Shown piece by piece: positions 17,315 through 26,089 of a stretch of DNA of 64,000 nucleotides. The stretch spans positions 682,001-746,000 of the forward strand of contig NZ_JADQDO010000002.1 in the NCBI RefSeq assembly GCF_015694465.1, in the 5' to 3' direction. Made by a program: the position numbers and the translations under genes. The notes under the pieces were generated by a model. It worked only from the letters and a program-made list of their open reading frames with translations. It did no database searches and was not told where the DNA came from. This DNA comes from Microvirga alba (GTDB lineage Bacteria; Pseudomonadota; Alphaproteobacteria; Rhizobiales; Beijerinckiaceae). The number at the start of each line of letters is the position of its first letter. Position 1 is the stretch's first letter.

Positions 17315-18700
17315 ATGGTTGATATGGAACGGACGCGCCTGTCCCACGACGCTCGGCACCTGCGGCTCGACACCCTGGTCCGGTTGCGCTGGATCGCGAT
17401 TGCCGGTCAATCGGTCGCCGTGGCAGGGGTGCGGTTCGGTCTGGGTTTCCACCTCCCGTTCGGCTTTTGCTTCCTGGTGATCGCAGCCTCGATCTGGGTC
17501 AATCTGATCCTGCGCATCCGTTACCCGGCCAGTTACCGGCTCCGCGACAACGCCGCGACGGCCCTTCTCGCCTTCGACATCCTGCAGCTCGCGGCCCTGC
17601 TCTACCTGACCGGTGGCCTCACGAACCCGTTTTCGCTGCTGTTTCTCGTGCCCGTCCTGATCTCGGCCGCCTCCCTGACGCCGGAACGGACCCTCGGATT
17701 GGGGCTTCTCGCGGTCGGCGCCGCGACCCTGCTCGTGCTCGCGCACCGGCCGTTGCCCTGGTTTCCCGGCCAGAGCCTGAGCCTGCCCTTTCTCTATGTC
17801 ACCGGAATCTGGACGGCGATCCTGCTCGGCATCGTCTTCACCGGCATCTATGCCTGGCGCGTGGCCGAGGAAGCGCGCCAGCTTGCTCAAGCGCTTGCGG
17901 CGACCGAACTGGTGCTCGCCCGCGAGCAGCACCTGTCCCAGCTCGACGGTCTGGCGGCGGCGGCGGCCCACGAACTCGGCACGCCGCTCGCCACCATCGC
18001 CCTCGTCGCGAAGGAGCTCGACCATGCGATGCCCCAGGAGGGCCCCATCGCGGAGGATTTGAAGCTTTTGCGCGAGCAGGTCGAGCGTTGCCGGACGATC
18101 CTGACCAAGCTGACCTCCATGGATCAGGATCAGGCCGGTTTTCTGGAGACGATTTCGCTCAGCCAGCTGGTCGAGGAGATCGTCGCGCCGCATCGTCCCC
18201 TTGGCCTCCCCATCGATGTCGTCTGCCAGGGCGAGGGACGCGAGCCGCTCGCGCGCAGAAGCCCCGGCGTGGTCTACGGATTGTCCAACATTCTCGACAA
18301 CGCCGCCGATTTCGCCCGGAGCCGCGTCACGATTACGGCGGCATGGACGCCGCTGGAGGTCTCGATCACGATCAGCGATGACGGGCCGGGCTATGCGCCC
18401 GACATCCTGCTGCGCGTCGGCGAGCCCTATGTCACGACGCGAAACGCCGCGAAGCGATCCGAGCTGGGCGAGGAATTCGGCGGGTCGGGTTTAGGGCTGG
18501 GGCTGTTCATTGCCAAGACCCTGCTCGAACGCTCCGGAGCGCAATTGACCCTCACGAACGCGGTTCCGCCCGCTTCCGGGGCCGTCGCACGGATCGTTTG
18601 GCCGCGTCATGCGTTTGACCAGGGTGCGGCAATATCGCCGCAGGGAGTTTCTGAAGCGGCTCTCGAAGACGAGGGGAAGAATTCCCATATGAGTGAGTGA
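17315..18700 (+). CDS. regB: Redox-sensing histidine kinase RegB/ActS/PrrB
   Basis: 461-residue membrane kinase of the global redox system controlling aerobic/anaerobic respiration and carbon or nitrogen assimilation genes in alphaproteobacteria. About six membrane segments (25-190); the ubiquinone-binding motif GGLTNPF is at 100-106. Phosphoacceptor His219 lies in AAAAHELGTPLAT; the redox-active cysteine equivalent is Cys259 in ERCRTIL. HATPase motifs NILDNAADFA, DDGPGY and GSGLGLGLFIAK follow. The start at 17315 lacks a strong ribosome site; ATG 17324 is also possible. The regA gene follows 56 bp later, as in most relatives. Confidence 0.95.
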   Translation: MVDMERTRLSHDARHLRLDTLVRLRWIAIAGQSVAVAGVRFGLGFHLPFGFCFLVIAASIWVNLILRIRYPASYRLRDNAATALLAFDILQLAALLYLTGGLTNPFSLLFLVPVLISAASLTPERTLGLGLLAVGAATLLVLAHRPLPWFPGQSLSLPFLYVTGIWTAILLGIVFTGIYAWRVAEEARQLAQALAATELVLAREQHLSQLDGLAAAAAHELGTPLATIALVAKELDHAMPQEGPIAEDLKLLREQVERCRTILTKLTSMDQDQAGFLETISLSQLVEEIVAPHRPLGLPIDVVCQGEGREPLARRSPGVVYGLSNILDNAADFARSRVTITAAWTPLEVSITISDDGPGYAPDILLRVGEPYVTTRNAAKRSELGEEFGGSGLGLGLFIAKTLLERSGAQLTLTNAVPPASGAVARIVWPRHAFDQGAAISPQGVSEAALEDEGKNSHMSE

Positions 18701-18756
18701 GCTTTCCAGGCTCACTTCGCGCAAGGAGTCTTCTCAGGATGCAGGGAGATGTTCTG

Positions 18757-19314
18757 ATGGCCGACGCGCCCGTTGCGTTTGAGGACCGTGTCGACAAGAG
18801 CCTCTTGATCGTGGACGACGACCGGCCGTTTTCCACCCGTCTTGCTCGCGCGATGGAAATGCGCGGCTATCAGGTCCGCGTCGCGGAGAGCGTGGCCGAT
18901 GGATTGGCCGCGATCGAATCGGACGCCCCCGCCTTTGCCGTCATCGACATGCGGCTTGGCGACGGCAACGGGCTCGACGTGATCGAGCGATTGAAGAACC
19001 GGCGCCCCGATGCGCGCGGCGTTATTCTCACCGGCTACGGCAACATCGCCACCGCCGTGACCGCCGTGAAGATGGGTGCGTTCGACTATCTCGCCAAACC
19101 GGCCGATGCGGACGAGATCCACTCGGCGCTGATGGCCCAACCCGGTGAGCGGGCGACCCCGCCGGAAAACCCGATGTCCGCCGACCGGGTGCGTTGGGAG
19201 CATATCCAACGGGTTTACGAACTCTGCGGCCGCAACGTCTCGGAGACGGCGCGTCGCCTCAACATGCACCGCCGTACGCTGCAGCGGATCTTGGCGAAGC
19301 GCGCGCCGCGCTAG
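18757..19314 (+). CDS. regA: Response regulator RegA/ActR/PrrA
   Basis: 185-residue DNA-binding regulator phosphorylated by RegB. Receiver domain with LLIVDDDRPF, phosphoacceptor Asp64 in FAVIDMRLGDGNG, and LTGYGNIATAVTAVKMGAFDYLAKPA. The Fis-type C-terminal helix-turn-helix VRWEHIQRVYELCGRNVSETARRLNMHRRTLQRIL is almost invariant in the family. ATG 18757 is chosen with AGGGAG 8 bases upstream; that gives the family's usual length of about 184. ATG 18739 behind AAGGAG is an alternative. Confidence 0.97.
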   Translation: MADAPVAFEDRVDKSLLIVDDDRPFSTRLARAMEMRGYQVRVAESVADGLAAIESDAPAFAVIDMRLGDGNGLDVIERLKNRRPDARGVILTGYGNIATAVTAVKMGAFDYLAKPADADEIHSALMAQPGERATPPENPMSADRVRWEHIQRVYELCGRNVSETARRLNMHRRTLQRILAKRAPR

Positions 19315-19338
19315 GGCGATCTCAATATGGCCCGGAAA

Positions 19339-19374
19339 TGAAAAGGCCGACCTCGTTTCGGAGGCCGGCCGATC
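19339..19374 (-). terminator. Terminator-like hairpin after the RTX gene
   Basis: Read on the minus strand: GGCCGGCCTC, short loop, GAGGTCGGCC (one mismatch in a 10-bp stem) and then TTTTC. It lies 23 bp after the stop of the calcium-binding protein gene and also just after regA on the other strand. Confidence 0.7.
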
Positions 19375-19396
19375 GTTTGGCAGGGTATGTCGCTGC

Positions 19397-20788
19397 TTAG
19401 AGATAGAAATCGGTCGCCATCAACATGGCAGCCTTCATGGCGGTGAGAGTGATTTTGCCCTCCGACGGCAAGAGAATTTCCGCACTGCCAGCGGCATTGT
19501 CGCGAATCGTCAGCGCAGCAAAATCCTTGAGGTGGAAGCTGGTCAGGTCGATCTTGTCGCCTTGGCTGCGCGAGAAGTCACCGATTGTGTCGAAACCATC
19601 TCCTGCGGCGAAGACGAATCGATCAGCGCCGCCTCCACCGAAGATCAGGTCGTTGCCCGCGCCACCGTGGATCGTGTCGTTCCCACCGACGACCAAATTA
19701 CCCTGGACGCCTAGGAAATCGCCGTAGATTTCGTCATTACCGGCACCACCGAATATCAGATCGTTGCCGCCCCGTGCATTTCCGGATGCATCGCGAGCAT
19801 CTCCAAAGATTTGCTCATTGCCAAAGCTGCCATAGATGGTGTCGTTTCCGCCAACGGTATTGCCCGACATCGTCCCCGCATCGCCGGCCGGGCCGCCAGA
19901 GACAGCGCCAATCAGCGTGGTGCCAGCCTTGGCGTAGATCACGTCGTTGCCGCCTTGGGCATATCCGGACATGCTGCTGGCGTCGCCATAGGCATTGCCA
20001 CCGTAAATTACGTCGTCGCCACCGCGCGTGAAATCGCTCATGAATTCTGCGTCGCCGGCGACATGGGCGTTCTGGCTCTCTGTGGCATAGATTAGATCAT
20101 TGCCGCCAACCGCGTGGCCCAGCATCTTCACGGCATCACCGTAAAGGAACTCCGCTCCGAAATCGTACGAAGTCCCGGAAAAGAGCTTGTCATTGCCGCC
20201 GCGGGTATAACCATCCATGAGATACGCATCGCCGCGCAACTGGTCGTTGCCTGCACCACCGTGCAGATAGTCGTCGCCGCCGACGGCCTTGTCATGCATC
20301 TGCGTCGCGTCGCCGATCAGGACGTCGTTACCGTTGCCTCCGTACAGCTTGTCGTTGCCGCCACGAGTCGAGTTCCACATGTAGGAGGCATCACCCACAA
20401 TGATGTCGTCGCCATCCTCGCCGAAGAGCACGTCGGCGCCGCCCTTCGCGTAGTTCTTCATCGTGTAGCCGTCGCCGTAGAGAGCATCGGAACCGGCGCC
20501 GCCCTTGAGGACGTCATTCCCGCCTCTGGCGTAACGCAAGAGTGAGAAGGCGTCGCCATAAAGGTAATCCTTGCCGGCTCCGCCATAGAGGTAGTCAGCG
20601 CCGCCGATACCGGCTGCAGTGATTGTCAACGCATCGCCGAATAGCTTGTCGTTATCGCCGAGGCCGAACAGCTTGTCGTTGCCGCCGTAGCCAAAGTTCA
20701 AAGTACCTGCCGTATCCCCATAAATCGAATCTGGGAGCTCGGTGCCGATTAGAATATCAATGCCGCGTGTGCCAACGATCGTCGCCAT
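19397..20788 (-). CDS. RTX-type calcium-binding repeat protein, probable type I secretion substrate
   Basis: 463 residues, Gly/Asp rich, no N-terminal signal peptide. After a short start (MATIVGTRGIDILIGT) the protein is a run of RTX nonapeptides (GGNDxLxGG, AGNDxLYGD). A clear 27-residue period recurs about ten times, built of three nonapeptides, one of which is the variant GDAxxMxxx (with AYLM, TQM, EFM, GTM). It ends with the serralysin-like cap GGGGADRFVFAAGDGFDTIGDF and a hydrophobic tail. RTX proteins fold on calcium outside the cell and are exported by type I systems through C-terminal signals. No type I secretion genes are near. ATG at 20788 has AAGGATACATTC upstream. Function beyond calcium binding is unknown; adhesin or surface-layer roles are possible. 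Confidence 0.88.
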   Translation of the reverse strand: MATIVGTRGIDILIGTELPDSIYGDTAGTLNFGYGGNDKLFGLGDNDKLFGDALTITAAGIGGADYLYGGAGKDYLYGDAFSLLRYARGGNDVLKGGAGSDALYGDGYTMKNYAKGGADVLFGEDGDDIIVGDASYMWNSTRGGNDKLYGGNGNDVLIGDATQMHDKAVGGDDYLHGGAGNDQLRGDAYLMDGYTRGGNDKLFSGTSYDFGAEFLYGDAVKMLGHAVGGNDLIYATESQNAHVAGDAEFMSDFTRGGDDVIYGGNAYGDASSMSGYAQGGNDVIYAKAGTTLIGAVSGGPAGDAGTMSGNTVGGNDTIYGSFGNEQIFGDARDASGNARGGNDLIFGGAGNDEIYGDFLGVQGNLVVGGNDTIHGGAGNDLIFGGGGADRFVFAAGDGFDTIGDFSRSQGDKIDLTSFHLKDFAALTIRDNAAGSAEILLPSEGKITLTAMKAAMLMATDFYL

Positions 20789-20960
20789 GAATGTATCCTT
20801 GAAAGGTATATACCGATTTACCTGCTTGCGTCTTTTGCACGAAATATCGTATCAGTAAAGAGATAACGTAGTGTATTGACTCGGATTCATCGTTCTCGAT
20901 GAGGAATGCGCCGGAATATCTCCAAGAATGCCCTAAGGTTCCGGCTTCCCAGCAAAGACT

Positions 20961-21458
20961 TCAAAGCCGTCCGTCGAACACCGCGTCGGGATCAGCAAGC
21001 GCGTGCAGCGTCATCGCCGCCGCGTGGGCGAAACGTAAGGTCACCGCCTTTCGGCGGGCGCCGGCGAGCGGGTGATGAACCGACTCCCGCAGGATCGCCG
21101 CGCCGAAACTGTCGGCGACGATGAGGCCGCGATCCTCCGGCAGGATGTCGAGGGGCAGGCTCTCCGGCACTGCGAAATAGAACCGGTCGCAGAAATCCTG
21201 ATAATCGGGCCATTTCCGGTCGGCGCGAAAATCGGCGACGCTCGACTTGATCTCGACGATGGTGAGCACGCCATTGGCGGAGAGCGCGATGACATCCGCA
21301 CGTCGGCCGCTGGCCAGCGTGAATTCGGGAATCGTCACATGGCCGAGCTGCGCGAAGAGACGGCGCACGCCGCGCTGGATGCCGGCCGCTGTCGCCGACT
21401 GCCGGCCGTCCGGCGGAAGAAGCGGCTGAGGGTTAAGGATCGTGGATGAATCGGACAT
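20961..21458 (-). CDS. mmcB: MmcB family DNA repair protein
   Basis: 165-residue protein with a nuclease-like core: IPEFTLASGRRADVIALSANGVLTIVEIKSS carries the D...ExK pattern of PD-(D/E)xK enzymes, followed by DFRADRKWPDYQDFCDRFYFAVPE. In Caulobacter, MmcB supports mitomycin C resistance by an ImuB/DnaE2-linked route; here that role is inferred from family. Start at 21458 (MSDSSTIL); an in-frame start 32 codons earlier would cross a terminator hairpin. I did not find a GTTC-N7-GTTC LexA box directly upstream. Confidence 0.88.
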   Translation of the reverse strand: MSDSSTILNPQPLLPPDGRQSATAAGIQRGVRRLFAQLGHVTIPEFTLASGRRADVIALSANGVLTIVEIKSSVADFRADRKWPDYQDFCDRFYFAVPESLPLDILPEDRGLIVADSFGAAILRESVHHPLAGARRKAVTLRFAHAAAMTLHALADPDAVFDGRL

Positions 21459-21517
21459 GGATTTCAGACTACGCAGCCGCGCGCTGCCTGCAAATGCCAT
21501 CTTTGTCGCGCTGAAAT

Positions 21518-21543
21518 GAGAGGCCGTCCTTCGACGGCCTCTC
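21518..21543 (-). terminator. Hairpin terminator after the alpha/beta hydrolase gene
   Basis: GAGAGGCCGTC (21518-21528), 4-base loop, GACGGCCTCTC (21533-21543): a perfect 11-bp stem 27 bp after the hydrolase stop. The T run on the minus strand is weak (ATTTC). Confidence 0.75.
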
Positions 21544-21569
21544 GACGTCATCAATGCCGAAGATTGCTT

Positions 21570-22445
21570 TCAGCGGGCGGCAATCCACCGAAGGAGTTCT
21601 GCATCGAACGCCGCGCTCTCCTCCAGTTGTGGGGTGTGGCCGCTTCGGTCGAACACCCTGACCGTCAGGTCCCGGAAGCTCTGCCGATAGGGTTCCCACG
21701 CATGGTAAGGCGCGACCAGATAGTCGAACCGGCCAAGCGCGATGAACACCGGAATGTCGAGATCATCGAGACCCTTCGTGACATCGATGTCGCGAAAGAC
21801 CTCGCCCCATAAGGTGTCGAACATATCCATGTTCACATGGACGCCGCTCCACAACGCGGAAGCATCGAAGGTGTGGTCATACCAGCTTCGCGCGCCCATC
21901 CGCACGCAATAGGTGACGAAGCGTGTCTCCGGCGATGCCGCGATCTCCGCGGGCAGCGATTGAAGATCGCTCTCCAGCCTGGCCTTCCGTTCCGGGCAGA
22001 CCGCCTCCTGCCAATGCTGCTCCGTCATTGCCGCGTGAGCCGGGCTGTGGCTCGGGCCGGTACCGATCAGAACGACATGGGACACGTGCCGCGAATAGCG
22101 CTTTGCGTATTCCAACGCCATGTATCCGTGACCGGAATGGCCGATGATGACCATGTCCGTGAGCCCCAGATGCCCCCGAATCCGCTCGATATCGTCGAGA
22201 ACGATGTCGAGATCGTATTCCGACTTCGCCACATTCTTCGAAGAATGTGCGAACCCGCGATGGTCGACGAAGACCAGTTTCAACGTCTTTCGCAGACCGG
22301 CCGAGAAGGTTCTCGGATAGTAGACGGAACTGCCGATCACGAGGGCTGGCTTGCCTTCGCCTTCGATAGAATAGCCCAGCGTAAAAATTCCGGAACGAAC
22401 CGTTCCGCGCGCGACCACATCCTTGGTCGCCCCAAGCGTAGACAT
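21570..22445 (-). CDS. Alpha/beta hydrolase, proline iminopeptidase-like
   Basis: 291-residue alpha/beta hydrolase fold. Oxyanion-region strand LVFVDHRGFAHSS, nucleophile Ser104 in IIGHSGHGYMALEYA, late Asp in FIALGRFDYLVAP and catalytic His in FDRSGHTPQLEES. The layout resembles prolyl aminopeptidases and related esterases; the substrate is not deducible. ATG 22445 is chosen with GAGG 9 bases upstream; the 72-codon extension in frame looks non-coding. Single-gene unit with its own terminator. Confidence 0.88.
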   Translation of the reverse strand: MSTLGATKDVVARGTVRSGIFTLGYSIEGEGKPALVIGSSVYYPRTFSAGLRKTLKLVFVDHRGFAHSSKNVAKSEYDLDIVLDDIERIRGHLGLTDMVIIGHSGHGYMALEYAKRYSRHVSHVVLIGTGPSHSPAHAAMTEQHWQEAVCPERKARLESDLQSLPAEIAASPETRFVTYCVRMGARSWYDHTFDASALWSGVHVNMDMFDTLWGEVFRDIDVTKGLDDLDIPVFIALGRFDYLVAPYHAWEPYRQSFRDLTVRVFDRSGHTPQLEESAAFDAELLRWIAAR

Positions 22446-22677
22446 GGGTAGTACCTCAACAAACGATATCTGGCCGAAACAGGCGTTTCGGCACGAAAAG
22501 GGCATGACAAAGGGCCCGGCGCTCCGGGTCCAATGCCTGTGATTTTCGTTCCAGGGTAGCGTCGCTAACGTACGAGGGGCACGGATGGTGACCTCTGTTG
22601 AGGGGAATCGACGTATTGTTGTTGCAAGACGAGCGATTGGGTTCAAGGCCCCATCCTTCACCCGTCTCCGCGAGAAT

Positions 22678-23232
22678 CTAATGCAGCATCAGATTCTGCG
22701 GAGCGAGATCGTCGAGAATCTCGCGCAAGGCCTCCAGATGCGGATCGAAGGCAAGGGCGATCTGAAAGGCCGCGCGGGCCTCGTTGAGATGACCGTGCCG
22801 GAGACAGATCTGGCCAAATCCGGAGATGGCGCCGAAATGGCGGGGTTCCAGCTCGAGCGTGCGCTTGATGTCCTCCAGGCTGTCCGCGTCACGCTGCTCG
22901 ATGGAGGCGAGGGTCGCGCGTTTGTTCCAGGCCTCGGGCCAGTCGGGATAGCGCGCGACGAGCTCGTCGAGCAGCGGGCCAGCCTCGTGGAGCGAACCCG
23001 CGCCCATGGCCTCGATGGCCGCCGCCATGATTTCCTCCGCCGCCCGGTCCTCGTGCGACACCCAGAGCGCCCAGATCTGATCCTCGATTTCCTCGGCGGA
23101 GCGGCCGGATCGAGGCTGCGACAACTCGCGAAACAGAACCGCCAGCCGGCGCGGCAATCCGGGCGCGGGTCTGCGTGAGGGCAGATCGACGACGAGCTGG
23201 AACAACGAATCGAACGGAAGAGATGATGTCAT
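22678..23232 (-). CDS. TPR-repeat protein
   Basis: 184-residue soluble protein. C-terminal half holds at least three tetratricopeptide-like units (WNKRATLASIEQRDADSLEDIKR, FGAISGFGQICLRHGHLNEARAAF). The N-terminal part includes LPRRLAVLFRELSQPRSGRSAEEIEDQIWALWVSH. TPRs mediate protein contacts. Similar small TPR proteins of unknown role are common in Hyphomicrobiales. ATG 23232 (MTSSLPFDSL) is favoured; ATG 23256 (MREDRS) is equally open. Confidence 0.82.
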   Translation of the reverse strand: MTSSLPFDSLFQLVVDLPSRRPAPGLPRRLAVLFRELSQPRSGRSAEEIEDQIWALWVSHEDRAAEEIMAAAIEAMGAGSLHEAGPLLDELVARYPDWPEAWNKRATLASIEQRDADSLEDIKRTLELEPRHFGAISGFGQICLRHGHLNEARAAFQIALAFDPHLEALREILDDLAPQNLMLH

Positions 23233-23394
23233 CGGCAATGATCGATCCTCCCTCATCTGCGATCCCAGGAAGGGGAGATAGAGTCGAAGGCCCCGCCGAC
23301 GAGAGGAAAAGAGGTCGCGGGCTCAACCAAGCGCTCAGCGCGTCGGTGGAGGGCCTTTATCCTTCTGCTCGCACATGCCTTTTCGTGTGAGAGG

Positions 23395-23424
23395 GGATTC
23401 CACTTTTTGCGGATCATGCTCTAA
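23395..23424. repeat. Dispersed repeat, family B, copy 1 (short)
   Basis: GGATTCC followed by CACTTTTTGC and the core GGATCATGCTCTAA. The GATCATGCTCTA core, read in the other orientation as TAGAGCATGATC, recurs at 36536-36610, 55249-55300 and 61563-61668. This copy lies 34 bp upstream of the ABC-like gene, so it may overlap its promoter. Confidence 0.7.
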
Positions 23425-23457
23425 CGTCAGCTCGTTTGAACGACCCTGGGAGCTCTC

Positions 23458-25992
23458 ATGGAGCGGGATCCGCTGCGCCTCGCCTGGAAGACGAAACCGC
23501 TTCGGCATGTTTTCGGGTTCCTGCTTCTGACGATCGCCGGACTTTTCCTTCTTCTCGGCTTCGATCTCGTCCGCATCGTTGTGGACCGCGCGCTGGCGGG
23601 TGGCGAGGTGCTGGAGGCGACCTCGGCTTTCCTGCGCATCGCCATCACTCCCTTCGGAACCGTGCGGGCGGAACCGTTGGTGCTTTTTCCGGGCTTCGCG
23701 CTTAATCGCTCGGCTTTCGCGATAGCCTCCATCGGCGGCGTGGTTTTGGTGCCGCTCCTCATCGCCCTCACCCTGACCGTCCTCGACTGGATTGCGGTCG
23801 GCATCGGCGCGGCGGTTCTGGCCCGAATTCGGGCGGCCATTCTGGACGCGGTGCTCAAGGCCCCGCCCTCGGCGCAGGACGAGGTCGAAACGATGACCGC
23901 CCTCGGCAGCGTCACACTGGCCCGTGAAGGCAGCATTCTCGGGTCCGCGCTGTTCGTCCCGGTCAGGCTGGGCGGCATGGTTGGGCTCGCGGTCGCCTAT
24001 GTGCTGGCCACCGATTGGCGGCTCGGCGCGGCGCTCACCGTCGTTCTGGCCCTCGGGGGCGTGGTGAATGCCCACCGCCTGGCCTTGCGGGTGAACGCGG
24101 TCAAGGCCCGGCACCGGGACGGCGAGACCACCGAAGCGGCTTTGGCCGACCTGCGGCACCGCGTGCCTGCGGTGAGGGCTCATGGAACGGGCCCCTATGA
24201 GCGGGACCGGGTGCGCCGGGCTATGGTTTCAGGCCACCGACCCGTCGAAACGCGGGAGCGACGTCTCGCGCTGACCGAATCGCTCGCCGCGACCGTCCTC
24301 ATGCTCGCGCCCTTGACCGTTCTGGCCCTCGGCGTCTGGCTCACGCCGGACCGTCCGGTGACGGCGGGCGCGTTCGCCGCCAGCATCCTCGCAGCCGGCC
24401 TCGCCGCGTTCGGCGTCCGCGAGTTGATCCTGTGGCAGCGTCTCGCCAATCGCGCCCACGCGCTTCTGTCGGACGTCGCCCAGGGCTTGATCGCCCTGCA
24501 TCCGCACGATCAGCCCAAAACCCCCGCGCCCCTGCCGAAGAGCGGCGCCCTGGTCGCGCAAGGCGTGTCGGCCTATGACCCCGCGACCGGCACCCGGATC
24601 ACCGGCGTAAACCTCGACCTCGCCTTTCCGTCCCATGTGGCCCTTGTGGGCGACGGGGATTCGGGTCCGCGCGTCTTTGCGGCCCTCATCGGCGGTCAGC
24701 TCCAGCCCTCCACCGGGCATCTGGCTTTCGGTGGCGCCGATCTGGCCGCCATCGACCCCATCGAGCGCGTCCACCGCATTGCTCTCGCAGGCGAAACAAT
24801 CCTGATCCCCGGCACTTTGCGCGAAAATCTCCTCTACGGCGCGGCCGCCCCGGAACAGGACATCGAGCGGCGCCTGTCGGAGGCCATCGCGGTCGCCGGC
24901 CTCGACCGGCTGACCCATGCGCGGGGCCTTTCGGGCACCCTCAACCCGAAGCGCGAGCCGGAGATCGCCGCCGCTCTCGTGGAGTCCCGCCGCGCCGTCC
25001 AGACGGCCCTCGCGCGCGAGGCGCTCGACCACTTCGTCGACCCCTTCAACGCCGAGCGCTACAATCGCTACGCGACGTTGGGCGAAAACCTTCTGTTCGG
25101 GAAGGCGATCGGTGACACCTTCCGGGAGGATCGGCTGTCGGGCCATCCCTTCGTGCGGGCGATCCTGGAAGCCGAGGACCTGACCAAGCCGCTCGCGCGG
25201 ATCGGCCTGTCGATCGCCACCAGCATGATCGAAATCTTCGCCGAGATCCCCGACGGCCACCCGCTTTTCGAGCGTTTCGGCTTCTTTTCCGCGACCGACC
25301 GCACCTATTTCGAGGATCTGGTCGAACGGCGAACCGAAAGACGGCGCGGCGTGCAGACCGGGCGCGACCAGGAGCGCCTGATCGGCCTTGCCTTGCGCTA
25401 CAACGAGAGCAGACACCGCCTGGGCCTTCTCGACGAGGCCATGGAGGCACGCATTCTGAGCGCGCGCGCGGATTTCACCCGCATGTTGCCGGTCAGCCTC
25501 CAGCCCGCCATCGAATTCTATGACCAGAACCGTTTCTGCGCGGCGGCCAGCGTTCAGGACAATGTGCTGTTCGGGCGCATCGCCTCCGATCAGGCGGGGG
25601 CCGCCGATGCTGTGCAGAGCGTGATCCGCCGGGTGCTCACCGAGCGCGGCCTCGATGCCGAGGTGTCGCGCATCGGCCTCAACATGCCCATCGACATCCA
25701 GGGCAACGATCTCACCTTGAGCGAGATCGCTGCGGTCGATCTGGTGCGCTGCCTTGTGCGGCAGCCGGATATTCTCGTCGTGCAGCGCGCGCTCGACGGC
25801 CTGCCGGGTCCCGCCGCCGACAAGCTTGTCGCGAACCTGCGCCGCTCGCGGGTGGGACAGGGCCTGATCCTTGTGACGCCGGAAGTCACCGCGGCGATGG
25901 ATCAACCGCCTTTCGACACCGTTATTCGTTTCGAACGCGGAGAGCCGGTGGCGGAGAGTCGCGTCCGGGAGCGCGAGGCGGTCCCGGCGTGA
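23458..25992 (+). CDS. ABC exporter-like membrane protein with degenerate nucleotide-binding domain
   Basis: 844 residues. Residues 18-330 hold an exporter-type membrane domain with about five to six hydrophobic segments and a long coupling region. From about 365 an ABC-ATPase fold begins (GVSAYDPATGTRITGVNLDLAFPSHVALVGDG...). The P-loop equivalent is G398-DGDSGPRV: Pro404 and Arg405 replace the catalytic Lys and Ser. The signature region reads LTLSEIAAVD (749-760) instead of LSGGQ. Walker B reads PDILVVQRALDGL, with Gln776 and Arg777 replacing Asp and Glu. The normal ~230-residue ATPase is stretched to about 480 by an insertion (roughly 455-700). The motif ENLLYG/ENLLFG/DNVLFG, normally once per domain, occurs three times. 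ATP hydrolysis is therefore very unlikely. An MBL hydrolase gene follows about 100 bp downstream on the same strand. Confidence 0.85.
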   Translation: MERDPLRLAWKTKPLRHVFGFLLLTIAGLFLLLGFDLVRIVVDRALAGGEVLEATSAFLRIAITPFGTVRAEPLVLFPGFALNRSAFAIASIGGVVLVPLLIALTLTVLDWIAVGIGAAVLARIRAAILDAVLKAPPSAQDEVETMTALGSVTLAREGSILGSALFVPVRLGGMVGLAVAYVLATDWRLGAALTVVLALGGVVNAHRLALRVNAVKARHRDGETTEAALADLRHRVPAVRAHGTGPYERDRVRRAMVSGHRPVETRERRLALTESLAATVLMLAPLTVLALGVWLTPDRPVTAGAFAASILAAGLAAFGVRELILWQRLANRAHALLSDVAQGLIALHPHDQPKTPAPLPKSGALVAQGVSAYDPATGTRITGVNLDLAFPSHVALVGDGDSGPRVFAALIGGQLQPSTGHLAFGGADLAAIDPIERVHRIALAGETILIPGTLRENLLYGAAAPEQDIERRLSEAIAVAGLDRLTHARGLSGTLNPKREPEIAAALVESRRAVQTALAREALDHFVDPFNAERYNRYATLGENLLFGKAIGDTFREDRLSGHPFVRAILEAEDLTKPLARIGLSIATSMIEIFAEIPDGHPLFERFGFFSATDRTYFEDLVERRTERRRGVQTGRDQERLIGLALRYNESRHRLGLLDEAMEARILSARADFTRMLPVSLQPAIEFYDQNRFCAAASVQDNVLFGRIASDQAGAADAVQSVIRRVLTERGLDAEVSRIGLNMPIDIQGNDLTLSEIAAVDLVRCLVRQPDILVVQRALDGLPGPAADKLVANLRRSRVGQGLILVTPEVTAAMDQPPFDTVIRFERGEPVAESRVREREAVPA

Positions 25993-26089
25993 CAGTTTTT
26001 AGCCTTGACCGCCCTCGCAACTCGCGGTCACCTGCCTTGGTGTGCGCTATCGCACATCGAACGGGTGCCAGATTGGCGATGATGCTAAA

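Noticed and set aside
20114..20545. A 143-codon plus-strand frame inside the RTX gene
   Set aside because: Its regularity mirrors the RTX repeats on the other strand, so it is a shadow.
19397..20788. Tandem DNA repeat or CRISPR-like array
   Set aside because: The periodicity is in the protein (RTX units). DNA units diverge, there are no identical repeats with unique spacers, and the frame is intact.
21459..21569. LexA (SOS) box before mmcB
   Set aside because: MmcB is SOS-regulated in Caulobacter, but I saw no GTTC-N7-GTTC in either orientation here.
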